64,000 bases of DNA. It comes from an uncultured Peptostreptococcaceae bacterium. Lineage in GTDB: Bacteria > Bacillota > Clostridia > Peptostreptococcales > Peptostreptococcaceae. Location of the stretch: positions 1-64,000 of the forward strand of contig CAMTIM010000044.1 in NCBI GenBank assembly GCA_947072565.1, in the 5' to 3' direction. The notes below the pieces were generated by a model. That model saw nothing but the letters and a program-made list of their open reading frames with translations. It made no database searches and was not told the origin of the DNA. A program made the position numbers and the translations under genes. Positions 34,177-44,553 of this stretch are shown in pieces. Position 1 is the first letter of the stretch. The number at the start of each line of letters is the position of its first letter.

Positions 34177-35115
34177 TTATCTTAAAAATGCTGCACCTAT
34201 TATACCTGCATCAGCGCCTAAAGTAGCACAAACTATATTTGCAAACTCTTCTTTTTTGTATAAAATATAATTTCTTATTAAATCTTCTATCCCATCAAGT
34301 ATTATATCACTAGCCCTAGATACTCCACCACCTATTGATATTACATCTGGATCTAAAATATTTATCATATTAGCCATAGCCCTTGCTAGATAAGATTTAA
34401 ATCTATTTATAGTTAATACTGCAACTTCATCATTTTTTCTAAAAGCATCAAATATCATTTTAGCATTTATTTTTTCTGCATTACCATTTGCCATATCTAG
34501 TATTATGCTTTCACTTCCTTCGTTTATTAGCTTTTGTGCATGCTTTATAATCGCAGTTGCAGAACAAAATGATTCTAGACACCCATTATTTCCACAGTTA
34601 CAATCAAAATAATTTTCGCCTATAATCGTATGGCCTATTTCAGATCCCATTCCATGGGCTCCTGTAATAGCTTTTCCATTTATTATTATTCCTCCGCCTA
34701 CTCCAGTTCCTAGAGTATACATAACAGCAATATCTTTATTTTTCATACTTCCAAATTTAAATTCTGCTAATGCTGCAACTGTTGCATCATTTTCTGCATA
34801 GACTTTACTTTCTCTAAATCGATTATTCAGCGCTCTCATAAAATCAACTTCATACCATCCTAAGTTTACACATGTTACTAAGCCTTTTTTGTTTATAAAA
34901 CTTGGAACACCAAATCCTATAGATTCTATATCTTCAATCTCGAAATTGTTTTCTTTTAATAATTCTCTAACTAAGTTATTTACATCATCCATTACACTAT
35001 CAAACCCGCTATCTACATTTGTAAAACATTCTTTTCTAAATAATATTTTTCCGTCTTTATTCACCACCCCAGCTTGAATGCCAGTTCCACCAATATCTAC
35101 TCCTACAGAATACAT
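34177..35115 (-). CDS. ROK family kinase (probable glucokinase)
   Basis: A 312-residue sugar kinase of the ROK family. The ATP site DIGGTGIQAGVV is at the N-terminus, catalytic Asp in YAENDATVAALAE, then GTGVGGGIIINGKAITGAHGMGSEIGH and the zinc motif CNCGNNGCLESFCS. It most probably phosphorylates glucose at carbon 6, but related ROK enzymes act on N-acetylmannosamine or fructose, so the sugar is not certain. No HTH domain is present, so it is an enzyme rather than a repressor. It has a good AAAGGAG site and stands alone. Confidence 0.88.
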   Translation of the reverse strand: MYSVGVDIGGTGIQAGVVNKDGKILFRKECFTNVDSGFDSVMDDVNNLVRELLKENNFEIEDIESIGFGVPSFINKKGLVTCVNLGWYEVDFMRALNNRFRESKVYAENDATVAALAEFKFGSMKNKDIAVMYTLGTGVGGGIIINGKAITGAHGMGSEIGHTIIGENYFDCNCGNNGCLESFCSATAIIKHAQKLINEGSESIILDMANGNAEKINAKMIFDAFRKNDEVAVLTINRFKSYLARAMANMINILDPDVISIGGGVSRASDIILDGIEDLIRNYILYKKEEFANIVCATLGADAGIIGAAFLR

Positions 35116-35319
35116 AATATATCTCCTTTAACTTTTTAAGTAGCTCTTTAACTTATATATTATCTCATGGCTTTTAATAGTAAAAGTATAATTATCTAGT
35201 TTGAAATAATTTTTTTATCTACAGGGAAAACATTCTCTTTATTATATTAAATTAATGCTTTATACTAAAGTTATTACATAAAAATAAATAAACACAATAA
35301 ACTAAAAGGGGGATTGGTT

Positions 35320-35868
35320 ATGAAGAATCTTGAATCATTAAAATTGTTTAAAGATTTACAATTAGTTTCAACAAAATACACTACTTTAAAGCTTAAAGAC
35401 ACGGATGGGGAACTACAAGACAATAAAAAACTAAGCTCATTATTAGAATTTTATAAATCTAGTATAGATCAAATAAAAGAAAAATCTAACTTTGTTTTAA
35501 ACCAAACTGCAGACGAACTTAAAAATGAAAGTTCTGAAAATATTAATAAAGCTCTTATTGACCTTAATAATTTCGCTTATGATAAATATCTATTTATTAA
35601 AAATAGTGCTATAGATATAGACTCTACTACTGTAAATGCCGTTATGTTTTCTACAGTTGATGAGTTAATTCTTATAAATAGGTCTATAGAAAAAAAAGAA
35701 TACTTAGAAGACAAAAATACATATTTCTATATTTACGAAAAAATATTGGTGAATTCTTTTATGACATTCTTAGCTCTAAAAGATATGGATATTGAAAATG
35801 AAAAAAGAAACAACTTGTCTCAAGCTATTCTTAGCCAAATAAAAACATTATCTATAATATCAATATAA
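35320..35868 (+). CDS. Protein of unknown function (182 aa)
   Basis: I do not recognise this protein. It is helical and charged (many Lys, Asp, Glu, Leu), with no signal, membrane segment or catalytic motif. The N-terminus MKNLESLKLFKDLQLV and the heptad-like spacing suggest a helical bundle. The ATG at 35320 is chosen because GGGGG lies seven bases before it; an in-frame TTG two codons upstream overlaps the site. A terminator follows directly, so it is a single-gene unit. Confidence 0.65.
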   Translation: MKNLESLKLFKDLQLVSTKYTTLKLKDTDGELQDNKKLSSLLEFYKSSIDQIKEKSNFVLNQTADELKNESSENINKALIDLNNFAYDKYLFIKNSAIDIDSTTVNAVMFSTVDELILINRSIEKKEYLEDKNTYFYIYEKILVNSFMTFLALKDMDIENEKRNNLSQAILSQIKTLSIISI

Positions 35869-35870
35869 AT

Positions 35871-35917
35871 AAAAAATACCCTAGAATAAGTAAAATCTTA
35901 ATCTTAGGGTATTTTTT
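35871..35917 (+). terminator. Terminator after the 182-aa gene
   Basis: AAAAAATACCCTA and TAGGGTATTTTTT arms with a longer loop, just after the stop codon. Confidence 0.85.
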
Positions 35918-35985
35918 TAGCTATCTTACAAAATAGTAAAGCCTGTTGCTATTCACTTAATAAATCAATTTTTATAATTCACTCT

Positions 35986-37299
35986 TTAAAGAGTCACTTC
36001 TGATAATGCTCTTTGAGTGCACTTATTTATTTTAAAAGATTTATCTACAATTAAAATAATTAACAATTCTGAAACTGCCATACTAATCCATATTCCATTT
36101 ACTCCAAATGCTTTATATAATACTACTAATACTACAGGTAAAATCAAGATAGATCTCATTGCACATATTATATTTGAATACTTTGGTATCTCTATAGCTT
36201 GATAATACATTGTTGTTGTTAAATTTTTTCCTATAAATAAATAAGCAAGATTATTTATATTTACTGCAACATAAGATATTTCTATAAGGTTTTTGTCATT
36301 TGTAAATACAGATATTATCTCCTTACCAAATATTAAGCATACTATAGCAAAAAATATTCCTATAATAAGCGATGTTTTGTTAGATAACTTATAAAATGTT
36401 AGCATCTTTTCACTATTTTTTGCTCCATAATTATAACTTATTAGCGGTTGAGCTCCTAACGTAACCCCTAGAAGAATCATATATATATTACTAGTTATAT
36501 AATTTATTATTGCGTAAGTAGATATTCCAGTTTCACCTACTGTATTTACTAAAACTAAATTATGAACAAATATTATAACTGAAAATGCTGCTTCTGCAAA
36601 AAATGATGGTACACCGATTTTTAAAACTTCTTTTACACTATCTAATTCTAGCTTTTGTTTTCCAAAACTTAATTTTCCTTTTTTCATAATAAAATGAGGT
36701 AGTGCTATTAAAAGCGTTACTATTTGACCTAAACCTGTTGCTATTGCTGCGCTTTTTATTCCTAATCCCATTTGGAATATGAATATATAATTTAAAATTA
36801 TATTACTCAAGGTTCCACATATTGTAGCTATCATAGCAAGCTTTGGTTTATTATCATTTCTAAGGAAACTATTAAAAGCAATTCCTAGTAAATTCGGCAA
36901 GCAAAATATTGCATAATATGTTAAATATTCAGCAGCTAATTCTTGTAATCCTTGTGTTGCTCCCATTATTTTAACTATTGGACTTGCAAATATAACACAA
37001 AATACGCTTAAACTAAGACTCATAATAATCAATATATAAGTTACTTGTCTAAATATACTTACACTTTTTTCATGCTCATTAGCTCCAAAATACTTTGATA
37101 TTAAAGCTCCTCCTCCTACTGCTATCATAGTTGAAAGCCCAAAGAATACTATTGTAATTGGCATAACAATATTTACAGCGCCTAATGCTTGGTCTCCTAT
37201 TCCATTTCCTAAAAATATCCCATCTATTATTGTATTTAGTGATGCTATACACATAGCTAAAGCTGACGGTATCGCATAACTTAAAAATTGTTTAATCAT
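35986..37299 (-). CDS. MATE family efflux transporter
   Basis: A 437-residue multidrug/toxin antiporter with twelve predicted membrane helices in two halves and MATE hallmarks: a LGNGIGDQALGAVNIVMP-like start of helix 1-2 loop and GAQPLISYNYGA in the second half. It probably exchanges drugs or metabolites for Na+ or H+. AGGAGG precedes the ATG. A MerR regulator with a drug-binding type domain lies just upstream on the same strand (68 bases), which fits an inducible efflux pair. Confidence 0.92.
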   Translation of the reverse strand: MIKQFLSYAIPSALAMCIASLNTIIDGIFLGNGIGDQALGAVNIVMPITIVFFGLSTMIAVGGGALISKYFGANEHEKSVSIFRQVTYILIIMSLSLSVFCVIFASPIVKIMGATQGLQELAAEYLTYYAIFCLPNLLGIAFNSFLRNDNKPKLAMIATICGTLSNIILNYIFIFQMGLGIKSAAIATGLGQIVTLLIALPHFIMKKGKLSFGKQKLELDSVKEVLKIGVPSFFAEAAFSVIIFVHNLVLVNTVGETGISTYAIINYITSNIYMILLGVTLGAQPLISYNYGAKNSEKMLTFYKLSNKTSLIIGIFFAIVCLIFGKEIISVFTNDKNLIEISYVAVNINNLAYLFIGKNLTTTMYYQAIEIPKYSNIICAMRSILILPVVLVVLYKAFGVNGIWISMAVSELLIILIVDKSFKINKCTQRALSEVTL

Positions 37300-37367
37300 T
37301 TACGCCTCCTCCTTATCTATTATGTTACAATATTAAACCCTCCAGCAAGGGGAGGGTCAATATGTTT

Positions 37368-38174
37368 TTATTTATTTTTAAGTATTTCTATTTTAATCAA
37401 ACTTTTTTCTTGAGAGTTATCATCTATATTAATCATTATCCAAGTCTCATGGAAGTCACCTATTACATCAATATTATTTTTTTGTATATATTCTAATATC
37501 TTTTTATAGTATTTGATACTATTCCTTGAACTATCTTCAAATATTATAGTTACATATTCTCCTGATGGTAAAACATTAATATTGAGTTTATCTTCACAAA
37601 AAACTTTAAACTCATTATATATTATTGTATTATGGTTTGTAAGCATTTCATAGGAAACAGTTAATCCCAAATCCGAATAAATTTCATTTGGATTTTTCTC
37701 TATTTCTAATATCACAGGTCTTAAATTCAAATCTAGTTCCTCTAAATCTTTCGATACTACTTCATATTTCATATATTGTCTTTCATCATTATACTTTATA
37801 AAAACTTCATCAATACCATCTTCAATATTTTGAGATATATTTTTTTCTAGATTATCTAAATATTTTTTTACTGCACTTAATTCATCTATTTTTTCTTCTA
37901 GTTTCTTTGACTGATTTTTAATATTTTCCAATATGAACTGTATCGAAGTTTTTGAACTTAAAATATCTTTTATAACGTCTAAAGACATACCTGTAAGTTT
38001 AAAATATTTTATTAAGTCTATTTTTATAAATTGATCCACAGAGTAATATCTATAATTATTATCTTTATTTATATGCGCAGGCTTTAATAATCCTATTTCA
38101 TCATAATATCTAAGAGTTTTTATAGAAATATTAAAAAGTTTTGATATTTCACCAATTGTAAAATATGTACTCAT
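37368..38174 (-). CDS. MerR family regulator with GyrI-like effector domain
   Basis: A 268-residue regulator: MerR winged helix at residues 1-70 (YFTIGEISKLFNISIKTLRYYDEIGLLKPAHI), a coiled-coil dimer helix (about 75-120) and a GyrI/BmrR-type effector-binding domain (about 125-268). BmrR-like proteins bind bulky cationic drugs and switch on their pumps, so it likely controls the MATE gene that follows. The start follows AAAGGAG. Confidence 0.9.
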   Translation of the reverse strand: MSTYFTIGEISKLFNISIKTLRYYDEIGLLKPAHINKDNNYRYYSVDQFIKIDLIKYFKLTGMSLDVIKDILSSKTSIQFILENIKNQSKKLEEKIDELSAVKKYLDNLEKNISQNIEDGIDEVFIKYNDERQYMKYEVVSKDLEELDLNLRPVILEIEKNPNEIYSDLGLTVSYEMLTNHNTIIYNEFKVFCEDKLNINVLPSGEYVTIIFEDSSRNSIKYYKKILEYIQKNNIDVIGDFHETWIMINIDDNSQEKSLIKIEILKNK

Positions 38175-38265
38175 AATTATTCTCCTTTACAATTTTCTAA
38201 TGACTTATAAGTCATATCACATTACTTAATTTTCACTATTTTTTAAATTTGTATTTATATTAAAG

Positions 38266-38300
38266 AAAAAACTCTAGGAAAAAATCCTAGAGTTTTTTTT
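38266..38300 (-). terminator. Terminator of the hrcA-grpE-dnaK-dnaJ operon
   Basis: AAACTCTAGGA and TCCTAGAGTTT arms with a 5-base loop and long T-run, directly at the dnaJ stop. Confidence 0.92.
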
Positions 38301-39457
38301 TACTTTTTTTTTAGCATGCTTTCTATTTTTTGGCCAAAAGTTCTTTTCTTTTCATGAACTTCTTCCCCGCATTCTTGAGCAAATTGTTTTAGTAAATCCT
38401 TTTGCTTTTCATTTAATTTCTTAGGAGTATCCACTACAACTTTAATGTACTGATCTCCTCTAGTATTACCTCTAAGTCTTGGTATACCTTTTTCTCTTAG
38501 TCTAAATACAGTTCCTGTTTGAGTTCCCTCTGGTACACTGTACTTAACTTTTCCATCTAAAGTTGGAACCTCTATTTCGTCTCCTAATGTTGCCTGAACA
38601 AATGTTATTGGCATGTCAAAGTATATATCATTTCCTTCTCTTGTGAATAATGGATGAGATTTAACATTAACTACTATATATAAGTCTCCTCTTGGTCCAC
38701 CTTTACTTCCTACTTCACCTTGATTAGATAATTTTATCATTTGACCATCATCTATACCAGCTGGTATATCAACTTCAATAGTCTTAACTTTTCTAGTACT
38801 TCCTTGACCATGACATTTGCTACATGGTGATTCTACAACTTCACCTTCTCCATTACATGCACTACAAGGTCTTGAACTTGCTATGTTTCCAAATGGAGTT
38901 CTTTGAACAGTTCTAACTTCTCCTGCACCATTACATGTTGGACAAGTTTTTTTACTTGTTCCTGGCTTTGCACCAGATCCATTACATTCACTACATTCTT
39001 CGCTTCTAGTTAACTTTATAGCTGCCTTTTTACCAAATGCAGCTTCTTCAAAAGTTATATCTATATCTTGTCTTATGTCTGCTCCACGTTCTGGACCTCT
39101 TCTTCTATTTCTTTGGCCACCGAATCCGCCTCCGAATATATCTCCAAACATATCTCCAAATATATCTTCAAATCCACCGAATCCACCTTGACCACCAAAT
39201 CCACCTTGGCCTCCGAATCCGCCTTGACCATTCATTCCTGCATGACCAAATTGATCGTAAGTTTGTCTTTTAGTATCATCTGATAAGACTTCATATGCTT
39301 CACTTAGTTCTTTGAATTTTTCTTCTGCTTCTTTATTATCAGGATTTCTGTCTGGATGATATTGCATTGCTAGTTTTCTATAAGCTTTTTTTAGTGCTTG
39401 AGCATCTGCATTTTTGTCAACACCCAGCACATCATAATAGTCTCTTTTAGTACTCAA
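38300..39457 (-). CDS. dnaJ: Chaperone protein DnaJ
   Basis: Hsp40 co-chaperone that delivers clients to DnaK and stimulates its ATPase. Complete 385-residue type I protein: J domain with YHPDRN (residues 5-70), a Gly/Phe linker with [14 protein letters not shown] repeats, four zinc motifs ([32 protein letters not shown]) and the C-terminal peptide-binding domains. The start is a TTG after GGCGGTGG. Last gene of the heat-shock operon. Confidence 0.98.
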   Translation of the reverse strand: MSTKRDYYDVLGVDKNADAQALKKAYRKLAMQYHPDRNPDNKEAEEKFKELSEAYEVLSDDTKRQTYDQFGHAGMNGQGGFGGQGGFGGQGGFGGFEDIFGDMFGDIFGGGFGGQRNRRRGPERGADIRQDIDITFEEAAFGKKAAIKLTRSEECSECNGSGAKPGTSKKTCPTCNGAGEVRTVQRTPFGNIASSRPCSACNGEGEVVESPCSKCHGQGSTRKVKTIEVDIPAGIDDGQMIKLSNQGEVGSKGGPRGDLYIVVNVKSHPLFTREGNDIYFDMPITFVQATLGDEIEVPTLDGKVKYSVPEGTQTGTVFRLREKGIPRLRGNTRGDQYIKVVVDTPKKLNEKQKDLLKQFAQECGEEVHEKKRTFGQKIESMLKKK

Positions 39458-39484
39458 ATTGTGCCACCGCCTTTATATTACAAA

Positions 39485-39521
39485 ACAATAGCTTGTAGAA
39501 TATCATACTACAAGCTATTAT
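39485..39521 (-). terminator. Hairpin between dnaK and dnaJ
   Basis: AATAGCTTGTAG and CTACAAGCTATT arms (12 bp). On the minus strand it is followed by GTTTTGTAA, so it may stop part of the transcripts and lower dnaJ relative to dnaK. Confidence 0.6.
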
Positions 39522-39632
39522 CATTATTTTAAGCATATGATCTTCATTTTTATAATGGTTTTATGCTTATGAAAAGATATTCTTTTCTTTTACTCTATAT
39601 TAATTATATACAAATATGTCTATTTGTGTAAC

Positions 39633-41471
39633 TTATTTTTCTTCATTTACTTCTGTAAAGTCAGCATCAACTACATTATCATCTTTTGGAGCTTCTTGTT
39701 CTGCACCACCATTAGCTTGTGCATCAGCTTGAGCTTGTTGATACATTTGCTCAGATACTTTATGGAATTTATTCATTACTTCATCCATTGCAGCTTTTAT
39801 TTCTTCAGCAGTTGCTTCTTCTTTTTCTTTAACAGCTTTTAACTCAACTATTGCAGCTTCTATAGCGCTTTTATCTTCAGCATTTACTTTATCTCCAAGA
39901 TCAGCTAAAGTTTTTTCTGTTTGGTATATAGTAGAATCAGCTTGGTTTAAAGCTTCTATTTTATCTTTCTTTTGCTTATCAGCTTCAGCATTCATTTCAG
40001 CTTCTTTTACTTTCTTTTCTATTTCATCTTCGCTTAAGTTAGTTCCTGAAGTTATAGTTACCTTTTGCTCTTTTCCTGTTCCTAAATCTTTAGCAGTAAC
40101 ATGAACTATACCATTAGCATCTATATCAAAAGTAACTTCTACTTGAGGTATTCCTCTTGGTGCTGGTGGTATATCTGTTAATTGGAATCTACCTAAAGTA
40201 GAGTTGTCATAAGACATACTTCTCTCACCTTGTAATACATGTATATCAACAGCAGTTTGGTTGTCAGCAGCAGTTGAGAATACTTGTGATTTTTTAGTTG
40301 GTATTGTTGTATTTCTTTCTATTATTTTAGTCATTACGTTACCCATAGTTTCTATTCCTAATGATAATGGAGTAACATCTAAAAGTAATAAATCATTAAC
40401 TTCTCCAGTTAATACACCAGCTTGTATAGCAGCTCCTGCAGCAACACACTCATCTGGATTTATACCTTTGTGAGCTTCTTTTCCTATGAATTTCTTAACA
40501 GCTTCTTGAACAGCTGGTATTCTAGTTGATCCTCCAACTAATAATACATCATCTATGTCAGAAGTAGAAAGTCCTGCATCTTGTAATGCTCTTCTTGTTG
40601 GTTCCATAGTTTTTTCTACTAAGTTAGCTGTTAATTCATCAAACTTAGCTCTAGTTAAATCTATATTTAAATGTTTTGGTCCTTCCATAGTAGCTGTTAT
40701 GAATGGTAAGTTTATGTTTGTAGACATTGTAGAAGATAATTCCTTCTTAGCCTTTTCACCAGCTTCTTTTAATCTTTGAAGAGCCATGTTATCATTTCTT
40801 AAATCTACACCTTCAGCTTTTTTGAATTCTTCAGCTAAGTAATCTATTACTATTTGGTCAAAGTCATCTCCACCTAATCTGTTGTTACCAGCAGTAGCTA
40901 AAACTTCAAATGTTCCATCTCCTATTTCAAGTACAGAAACGTCAAATGTACCTCCACCTAAGTCAAATACTAATATTTTCTTTTCTTGGTCTAATTTATC
41001 CATACCGTAAGCAAGAGCTGCTGCAGTTGGCTCATTTATTATTCTCTTAACATCTAATCCTGCTATTCTACCTGCATCTTTAGTTGCTTGTCTTTGAGCA
41101 TCTGTAAAGTATGCTGGAACTGTTATAACAGCTTCAGTTACACTTTGACCTAAGTAGCTTTCTGCATCTGCTTTTAATTTTTGTAAAGTTATAGCAGATA
41201 TTTCTTGAGGAGTATATCCTTTACCATCTATATCAACTTTGTAATCTGTTCCCATATGAGTTTTTATAGATATTATTGTTTTATCAGCATTAGTAACTGC
41301 TTGTCTTTTTGCTGGTTCTCCTACTATTCTTTCACCATCTTTAGTAAATGCTACTACTGATGGAGTAGTTCTCATACCTTCTGCATTTGTTATTATTTGT
41401 GCTTCTCCACCTTCTAAAACTGCTACACATGAGTTAGTTGTTCCTAAATCTATTCCTATTATTTTTCCCAT
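39633..41471 (-). CDS. dnaK: Chaperone protein DnaK (Hsp70)
   Basis: ATP-driven chaperone of the cytoplasm. Complete 612 residues: [18 protein letters not shown] at the N-terminus, [19 protein letters not shown] and [13 protein letters not shown] in the ATPase domain, then the substrate-binding domain and an acidic tail. AGGAGG precedes the ATG. It follows grpE and precedes dnaJ in the classic class I heat-shock operon. Confidence 0.99.
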   Translation of the reverse strand: MGKIIGIDLGTTNSCVAVLEGGEAQIITNAEGMRTTPSVVAFTKDGERIVGEPAKRQAVTNADKTIISIKTHMGTDYKVDIDGKGYTPQEISAITLQKLKADAESYLGQSVTEAVITVPAYFTDAQRQATKDAGRIAGLDVKRIINEPTAAALAYGMDKLDQEKKILVFDLGGGTFDVSVLEIGDGTFEVLATAGNNRLGGDDFDQIVIDYLAEEFKKAEGVDLRNDNMALQRLKEAGEKAKKELSSTMSTNINLPFITATMEGPKHLNIDLTRAKFDELTANLVEKTMEPTRRALQDAGLSTSDIDDVLLVGGSTRIPAVQEAVKKFIGKEAHKGINPDECVAAGAAIQAGVLTGEVNDLLLLDVTPLSLGIETMGNVMTKIIERNTTIPTKKSQVFSTAADNQTAVDIHVLQGERSMSYDNSTLGRFQLTDIPPAPRGIPQVEVTFDIDANGIVHVTAKDLGTGKEQKVTITSGTNLSEDEIEKKVKEAEMNAEADKQKKDKIEALNQADSTIYQTEKTLADLGDKVNAEDKSAIEAAIVELKAVKEKEEATAEEIKAAMDEVMNKFHKVSEQMYQQAQADAQANGGAEQEAPKDDNVVDADFTEVNEEK

Positions 41472-41536
41472 GACTAATTCCTCCTAAATTGATTTATTAT
41501 ATTAATATTTTATTTTAATTTTTGATATTAACTTAT

Positions 41537-42106
41537 TTAACAAGAAACCTTAACCATACTAGGTCTTAGTACTTTAGTTCCTAATTTATAACCCTTTTGA
41601 AGTATCATAACTACTTTATTAGCATCTACACCCTCTACAGGCTCTTGCATTACAGCTAAATGTAGATTTGGATCAAAATCACTATCTAAAGCTTCTATTT
41701 CTTCTACTCCAAATTTATTTAAAGTACTTTGAAGTTGCTTGTATACCATATCTATTCCTTGATACACACTATCTTCTTTGTTTTCAAAAACTTGTAGAGC
41801 TCTTTCCATGTTATCTATAACTGGTATTAACTCGTTTAATATTTTTTCATTTGCAAATACTCCAATAGTTTCTTTCTCTTGTTGAGTTCTTCTTCTATAG
41901 TTTGAATATTCAGCTTGAAGCCTTTGATATTGATCATTAAGTGTATCAATCTCTTCTTGTAATTTTTTTTCTTGTAATTTATCATTTATGTCAGAAACAT
42001 TATCTTCTGTAGTTTCTTCATCTATATCTTCAGATAATATTTCTCTATCCTCTAATGTATCTACTTCTTCTATTATCTCTTCTTGGTCTATGTTTTTTTC
42101 TTGCAA
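41537..42106 (-). CDS. grpE: Nucleotide exchange factor GrpE
   Basis: Exchange factor for DnaK. A 189-residue protein with a very acidic N-terminus, a long coiled coil (about residues 45-95) and the C-terminal beta domain with the family sequence QKGYKLGTKVLRPSMVKV. The start is a TTG nine bases after GAGGGG. Second gene of the hrcA operon. Confidence 0.97.
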   Translation of the reverse strand: MQEKNIDQEEIIEEVDTLEDREILSEDIDEETTEDNVSDINDKLQEKKLQEEIDTLNDQYQRLQAEYSNYRRRTQQEKETIGVFANEKILNELIPVIDNMERALQVFENKEDSVYQGIDMVYKQLQSTLNKFGVEEIEALDSDFDPNLHLAVMQEPVEGVDANKVVMILQKGYKLGTKVLRPSMVKVSC

Positions 42107-42124
42107 GACATTACACCCCTCAAT

Positions 42125-43144
42125 TTATTTTTTATTAAATAGTAAGCTCATATAATTAACTATTGCATAAATCCTAGAATAATCCATCCTAGTTGGACCT
42201 ATAAAACTTATACGACCTACTAAATCTTTGTCAATATTATATGTGGCTGTAACTATACCACAGTCCTTGGCCAGTTCATAATCATTGTCACTACCAATAA
42301 TTATATTTATATTATCCTTTTGAATACCCTTTGATTTCATCATACTAGCTATAACTTCTTTTTTTTCTAACATGTTTAAGAAAGATTTAGCTTTTATCAC
42401 ATCATTAAATTCTGGATAACTAAATATGTTAGTAGCTCCATTTAAAGAAACTGAAAAATCTTCTTCTGATATATCAAAATTCAACGCACTTACAAGTTCA
42501 TCTATAAGCGCTGAGTATTCACTTATTTCATATTTTATAAAAGCTATTAATCTTTCATCTAAGTCTGTTATACTCTTTCCTGCAAGCTTTTTAGTAAGAT
42601 TATCAGAAATTAAATTCAGCTTAGACTGATCTAAATAAATATTAGTTGTAAGATTAGCCTTTTTTATATCACCTTTATGTGTCACAACTATTAGTAATAT
42701 TTGATTATCATTCATCTCTACTAATTGTATATGTTTTATTACACTTTGATTTATTAAATTCTTAGTTTCAGCTACTGTAGTATAATTTGTAAGCTTCGAT
42801 AATAACTTAGAAGTTTCATTCATTAAATCTCTTATGTGACTAACATTATTTTGTACACATTGTTGTATTAATATCTTTTCTTCTTCTCTTAATTCGCCTT
42901 GGCTCATTAATGAATCTACATAAAGCTTATAACCTTTTTCAGATGGAACTCTACCAGCGGAAGTATGTGGCTGAATAAGATAACCAAGCTCTTCAAGGTC
43001 AGCCATTTCATTTCTTATCGTAGCAGCACTAACACCTAAGTCATGCTTTTTAGAGATTGTCCTTGACCCTACAGCCTCTGCTGTTTCTATATAGTCTTTA
43101 ACTATAGCATTTAAGATACTTAGTTTTCTTTCGTTCAATTCCAT
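42125..43144 (-). CDS. hrcA: Heat-inducible repressor HrcA
   Basis: Represses class I heat-shock genes by binding CIRCE. The 339-residue protein has an N-terminal winged helix (ELNERKLSILNAIVKDYIETAEAVGS) and the dimerisation/regulatory domains after it. The ATG at 43144 has AGGAG seven bases before it; a frame reaching 43168 runs into the operator and is not needed. The CIRCE operator lies 18 bases upstream, so the operon is self-regulated. Confidence 0.98.
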   Translation of the reverse strand: MELNERKLSILNAIVKDYIETAEAVGSRTISKKHDLGVSAATIRNEMADLEELGYLIQPHTSAGRVPSEKGYKLYVDSLMSQGELREEEKILIQQCVQNNVSHIRDLMNETSKLLSKLTNYTTVAETKNLINQSVIKHIQLVEMNDNQILLIVVTHKGDIKKANLTTNIYLDQSKLNLISDNLTKKLAGKSITDLDERLIAFIKYEISEYSALIDELVSALNFDISEEDFSVSLNGATNIFSYPEFNDVIKAKSFLNMLEKKEVIASMMKSKGIQKDNINIIIGSDNDYELAKDCGIVTATYNIDKDLVGRISFIGPTRMDYSRIYAIVNYMSLLFNKK

Positions 43145-43161
43145 ACTTTCACTCCTTACTG

Positions 43162-43188
43162 TTAGCACTCACTATATTCGAGTGCTAA
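43162..43188. promoter_or_regulatory. CIRCE operator (HrcA binding site)
   Basis: TTAGCACTC, nine bases, GAGTGCTAA: an exact match to the CIRCE consensus. It lies between the promoter and hrcA in the leader. Confidence 0.98.
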
Positions 43189-43201
43189 AAAGATCATATA
43201 T

Positions 43202-43232
43202 ATTATATATCATTATATTTTATCTTTGTCAA
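43202..43232 (-). promoter_or_regulatory. Vegetative promoter of the hrcA operon
   Basis: TTGACA at 43227-43232 (minus strand) with TATATA 17 bases, or TATAAT 19 bases, downstream. CIRCE follows at once, so HrcA would block early transcription. Confidence 0.75.
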
Positions 43233-43242
43233 CACTTTTTAA

Positions 43243-44373
43243 CTAATTCATGAATTTTATAAAAATACTATTTGATATTTCTCTTCCCCTTTGAGTAAGG
43301 CTAAACCCAGCTATAGTTTGATTTATAAGCTTTCCATCTTCTAGTTCTTTTATTATTTGATAATATTTTTCTTTAAAGTCTATATTAAATTGTTTTTTGA
43401 AATCTTCAAATTTTATTCCTTCATTCATTCTAAGTCCCATAAATATTTTTTCCTGAATTTTATCTTCTACACTTAATTTTTCTATATTTTCTATTGGTTT
43501 TTCATTCCTGTTTATTTTTTCATGATAATCTTTTAAATCCTCTACATTATTATATCTATAGTCTTTTAAATATCCAGAAGCCCCTGCTCCTATACCAATA
43601 TAATGATCACACTTCCAATATAATATGTTATGTTTACACTCTAATCCAGATTTAGCATAATTTGATATTTCATATTGATTATACCCATTTTCTTTCAAAT
43701 AATTTATCGTATAGTTATACATTTGCATATCTGTATTTTCATCTATCATTTCAAATTCATTATTTTCATACATATCATATAGCTTTGTTCCTTCTTCTAA
43801 TATAAGTGAGTATGCTGATATATGTGATGGATTTAAGGCTACAATTTTTTGCAAACTATCTTTCCATTCTTTAAATTTTTGATTAGGAAGTGCATACATT
43901 AAATCCACATTAATATTTTCAAATCCTAATTCTATGGCCTCTTTATAGTTTTTTTCAAATTCATTATAAGTATGTATTCTTCCTATAGAGCTCAAATGAT
44001 AATCTTGTACAGCTTGTAAGCCTATACTTATTCTATTTATTCCACATTCCTTCATAGCTATAAGTTTCTCTTTGTTCAATGTACCAGGATTACATTCTAT
44101 GCTTATTTCTGCACCTTCTTTTATTTCAAAGTTTTCTTTTATTTGTTTAAATATAAATTTTATTTCTTCAGCATTAAGTATGCTTGGCGTTCCTCCACCT
44201 AAAAATATACTAGTTATTTCTTTATTTTCAGTATCTTGTTTATAGAAATTCATTTCTTTCTTTAAATCTTTTAAGTATCTCTCTTTACTATTTTTATCTA
44301 TTTTATATGAATTAAAATCGCAGTAGTTACATTTACTCACACAAAATGGAATATGTACATATAATCCTAACAT
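43243..44373 (-). CDS. hemW: Heme chaperone HemW (radical-SAM, CPO-like)
   Basis: A 376-residue radical-SAM family protein with the cluster motif CVSKCNYCDF at residues 12-21 and GGGTPS and ECNPGTL downstream. HemW was once called oxygen-independent coproporphyrinogen oxidase but is now seen as a heme chaperone. The ATG at 44373 follows GAGG; a GTG at 44391 adds six residues without a good site. It lies between lepA and hrcA, as in Bacillus (with a permease inserted here). Confidence 0.92.
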   Translation of the reverse strand: MLGLYVHIPFCVSKCNYCDFNSYKIDKNSKERYLKDLKKEMNFYKQDTENKEITSIFLGGGTPSILNAEEIKFIFKQIKENFEIKEGAEISIECNPGTLNKEKLIAMKECGINRISIGLQAVQDYHLSSIGRIHTYNEFEKNYKEAIELGFENINVDLMYALPNQKFKEWKDSLQKIVALNPSHISAYSLILEEGTKLYDMYENNEFEMIDENTDMQMYNYTINYLKENGYNQYEISNYAKSGLECKHNILYWKCDHYIGIGAGASGYLKDYRYNNVEDLKDYHEKINRNEKPIENIEKLSVEDKIQEKIFMGLRMNEGIKFEDFKKQFNIDFKEKYYQIIKELEDGKLINQTIAGFSLTQRGREISNSIFIKFMN

Positions 44374-44496
44374 TTCATTTCCTCTTTTCACACTTTGTTT
44401 TTATTTATATATTAGATTATACTAAATCATATTAATAAATCATAATTTTTCTATATATCCATTTTATTTCTATAAATATAATTTGATATACGCTAT

Positions 44497-44533
44497 AAAA
44501 AATCTCTATTCTTATTGAACAGAGATTTTTAAA
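44497..44533 (-). terminator. Terminator after the APC permease gene
   Basis: AAAAATCTCT and AGAGATTTTT arms with a 13-base loop, 20 bases after the permease stop. Confidence 0.8.
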
Positions 44534-44553
44534 TTGTACATAAAAATTAATAT

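Noticed and set aside
39120-39240. Repeat array opposite or within dnaJ that looks like a CRISPR-like periodic pattern
   Set aside because: It is the GGQGGFGG codon repeat of DnaJ; there are no spacers or conserved repeat units.
39037-39283. Long plus-strand frames opposite dnaJ
   Set aside because: They are the antisense of the Gly/Phe-rich linker and zinc repeats of dnaJ; low-complexity coding sequence gives open frames on the other strand.
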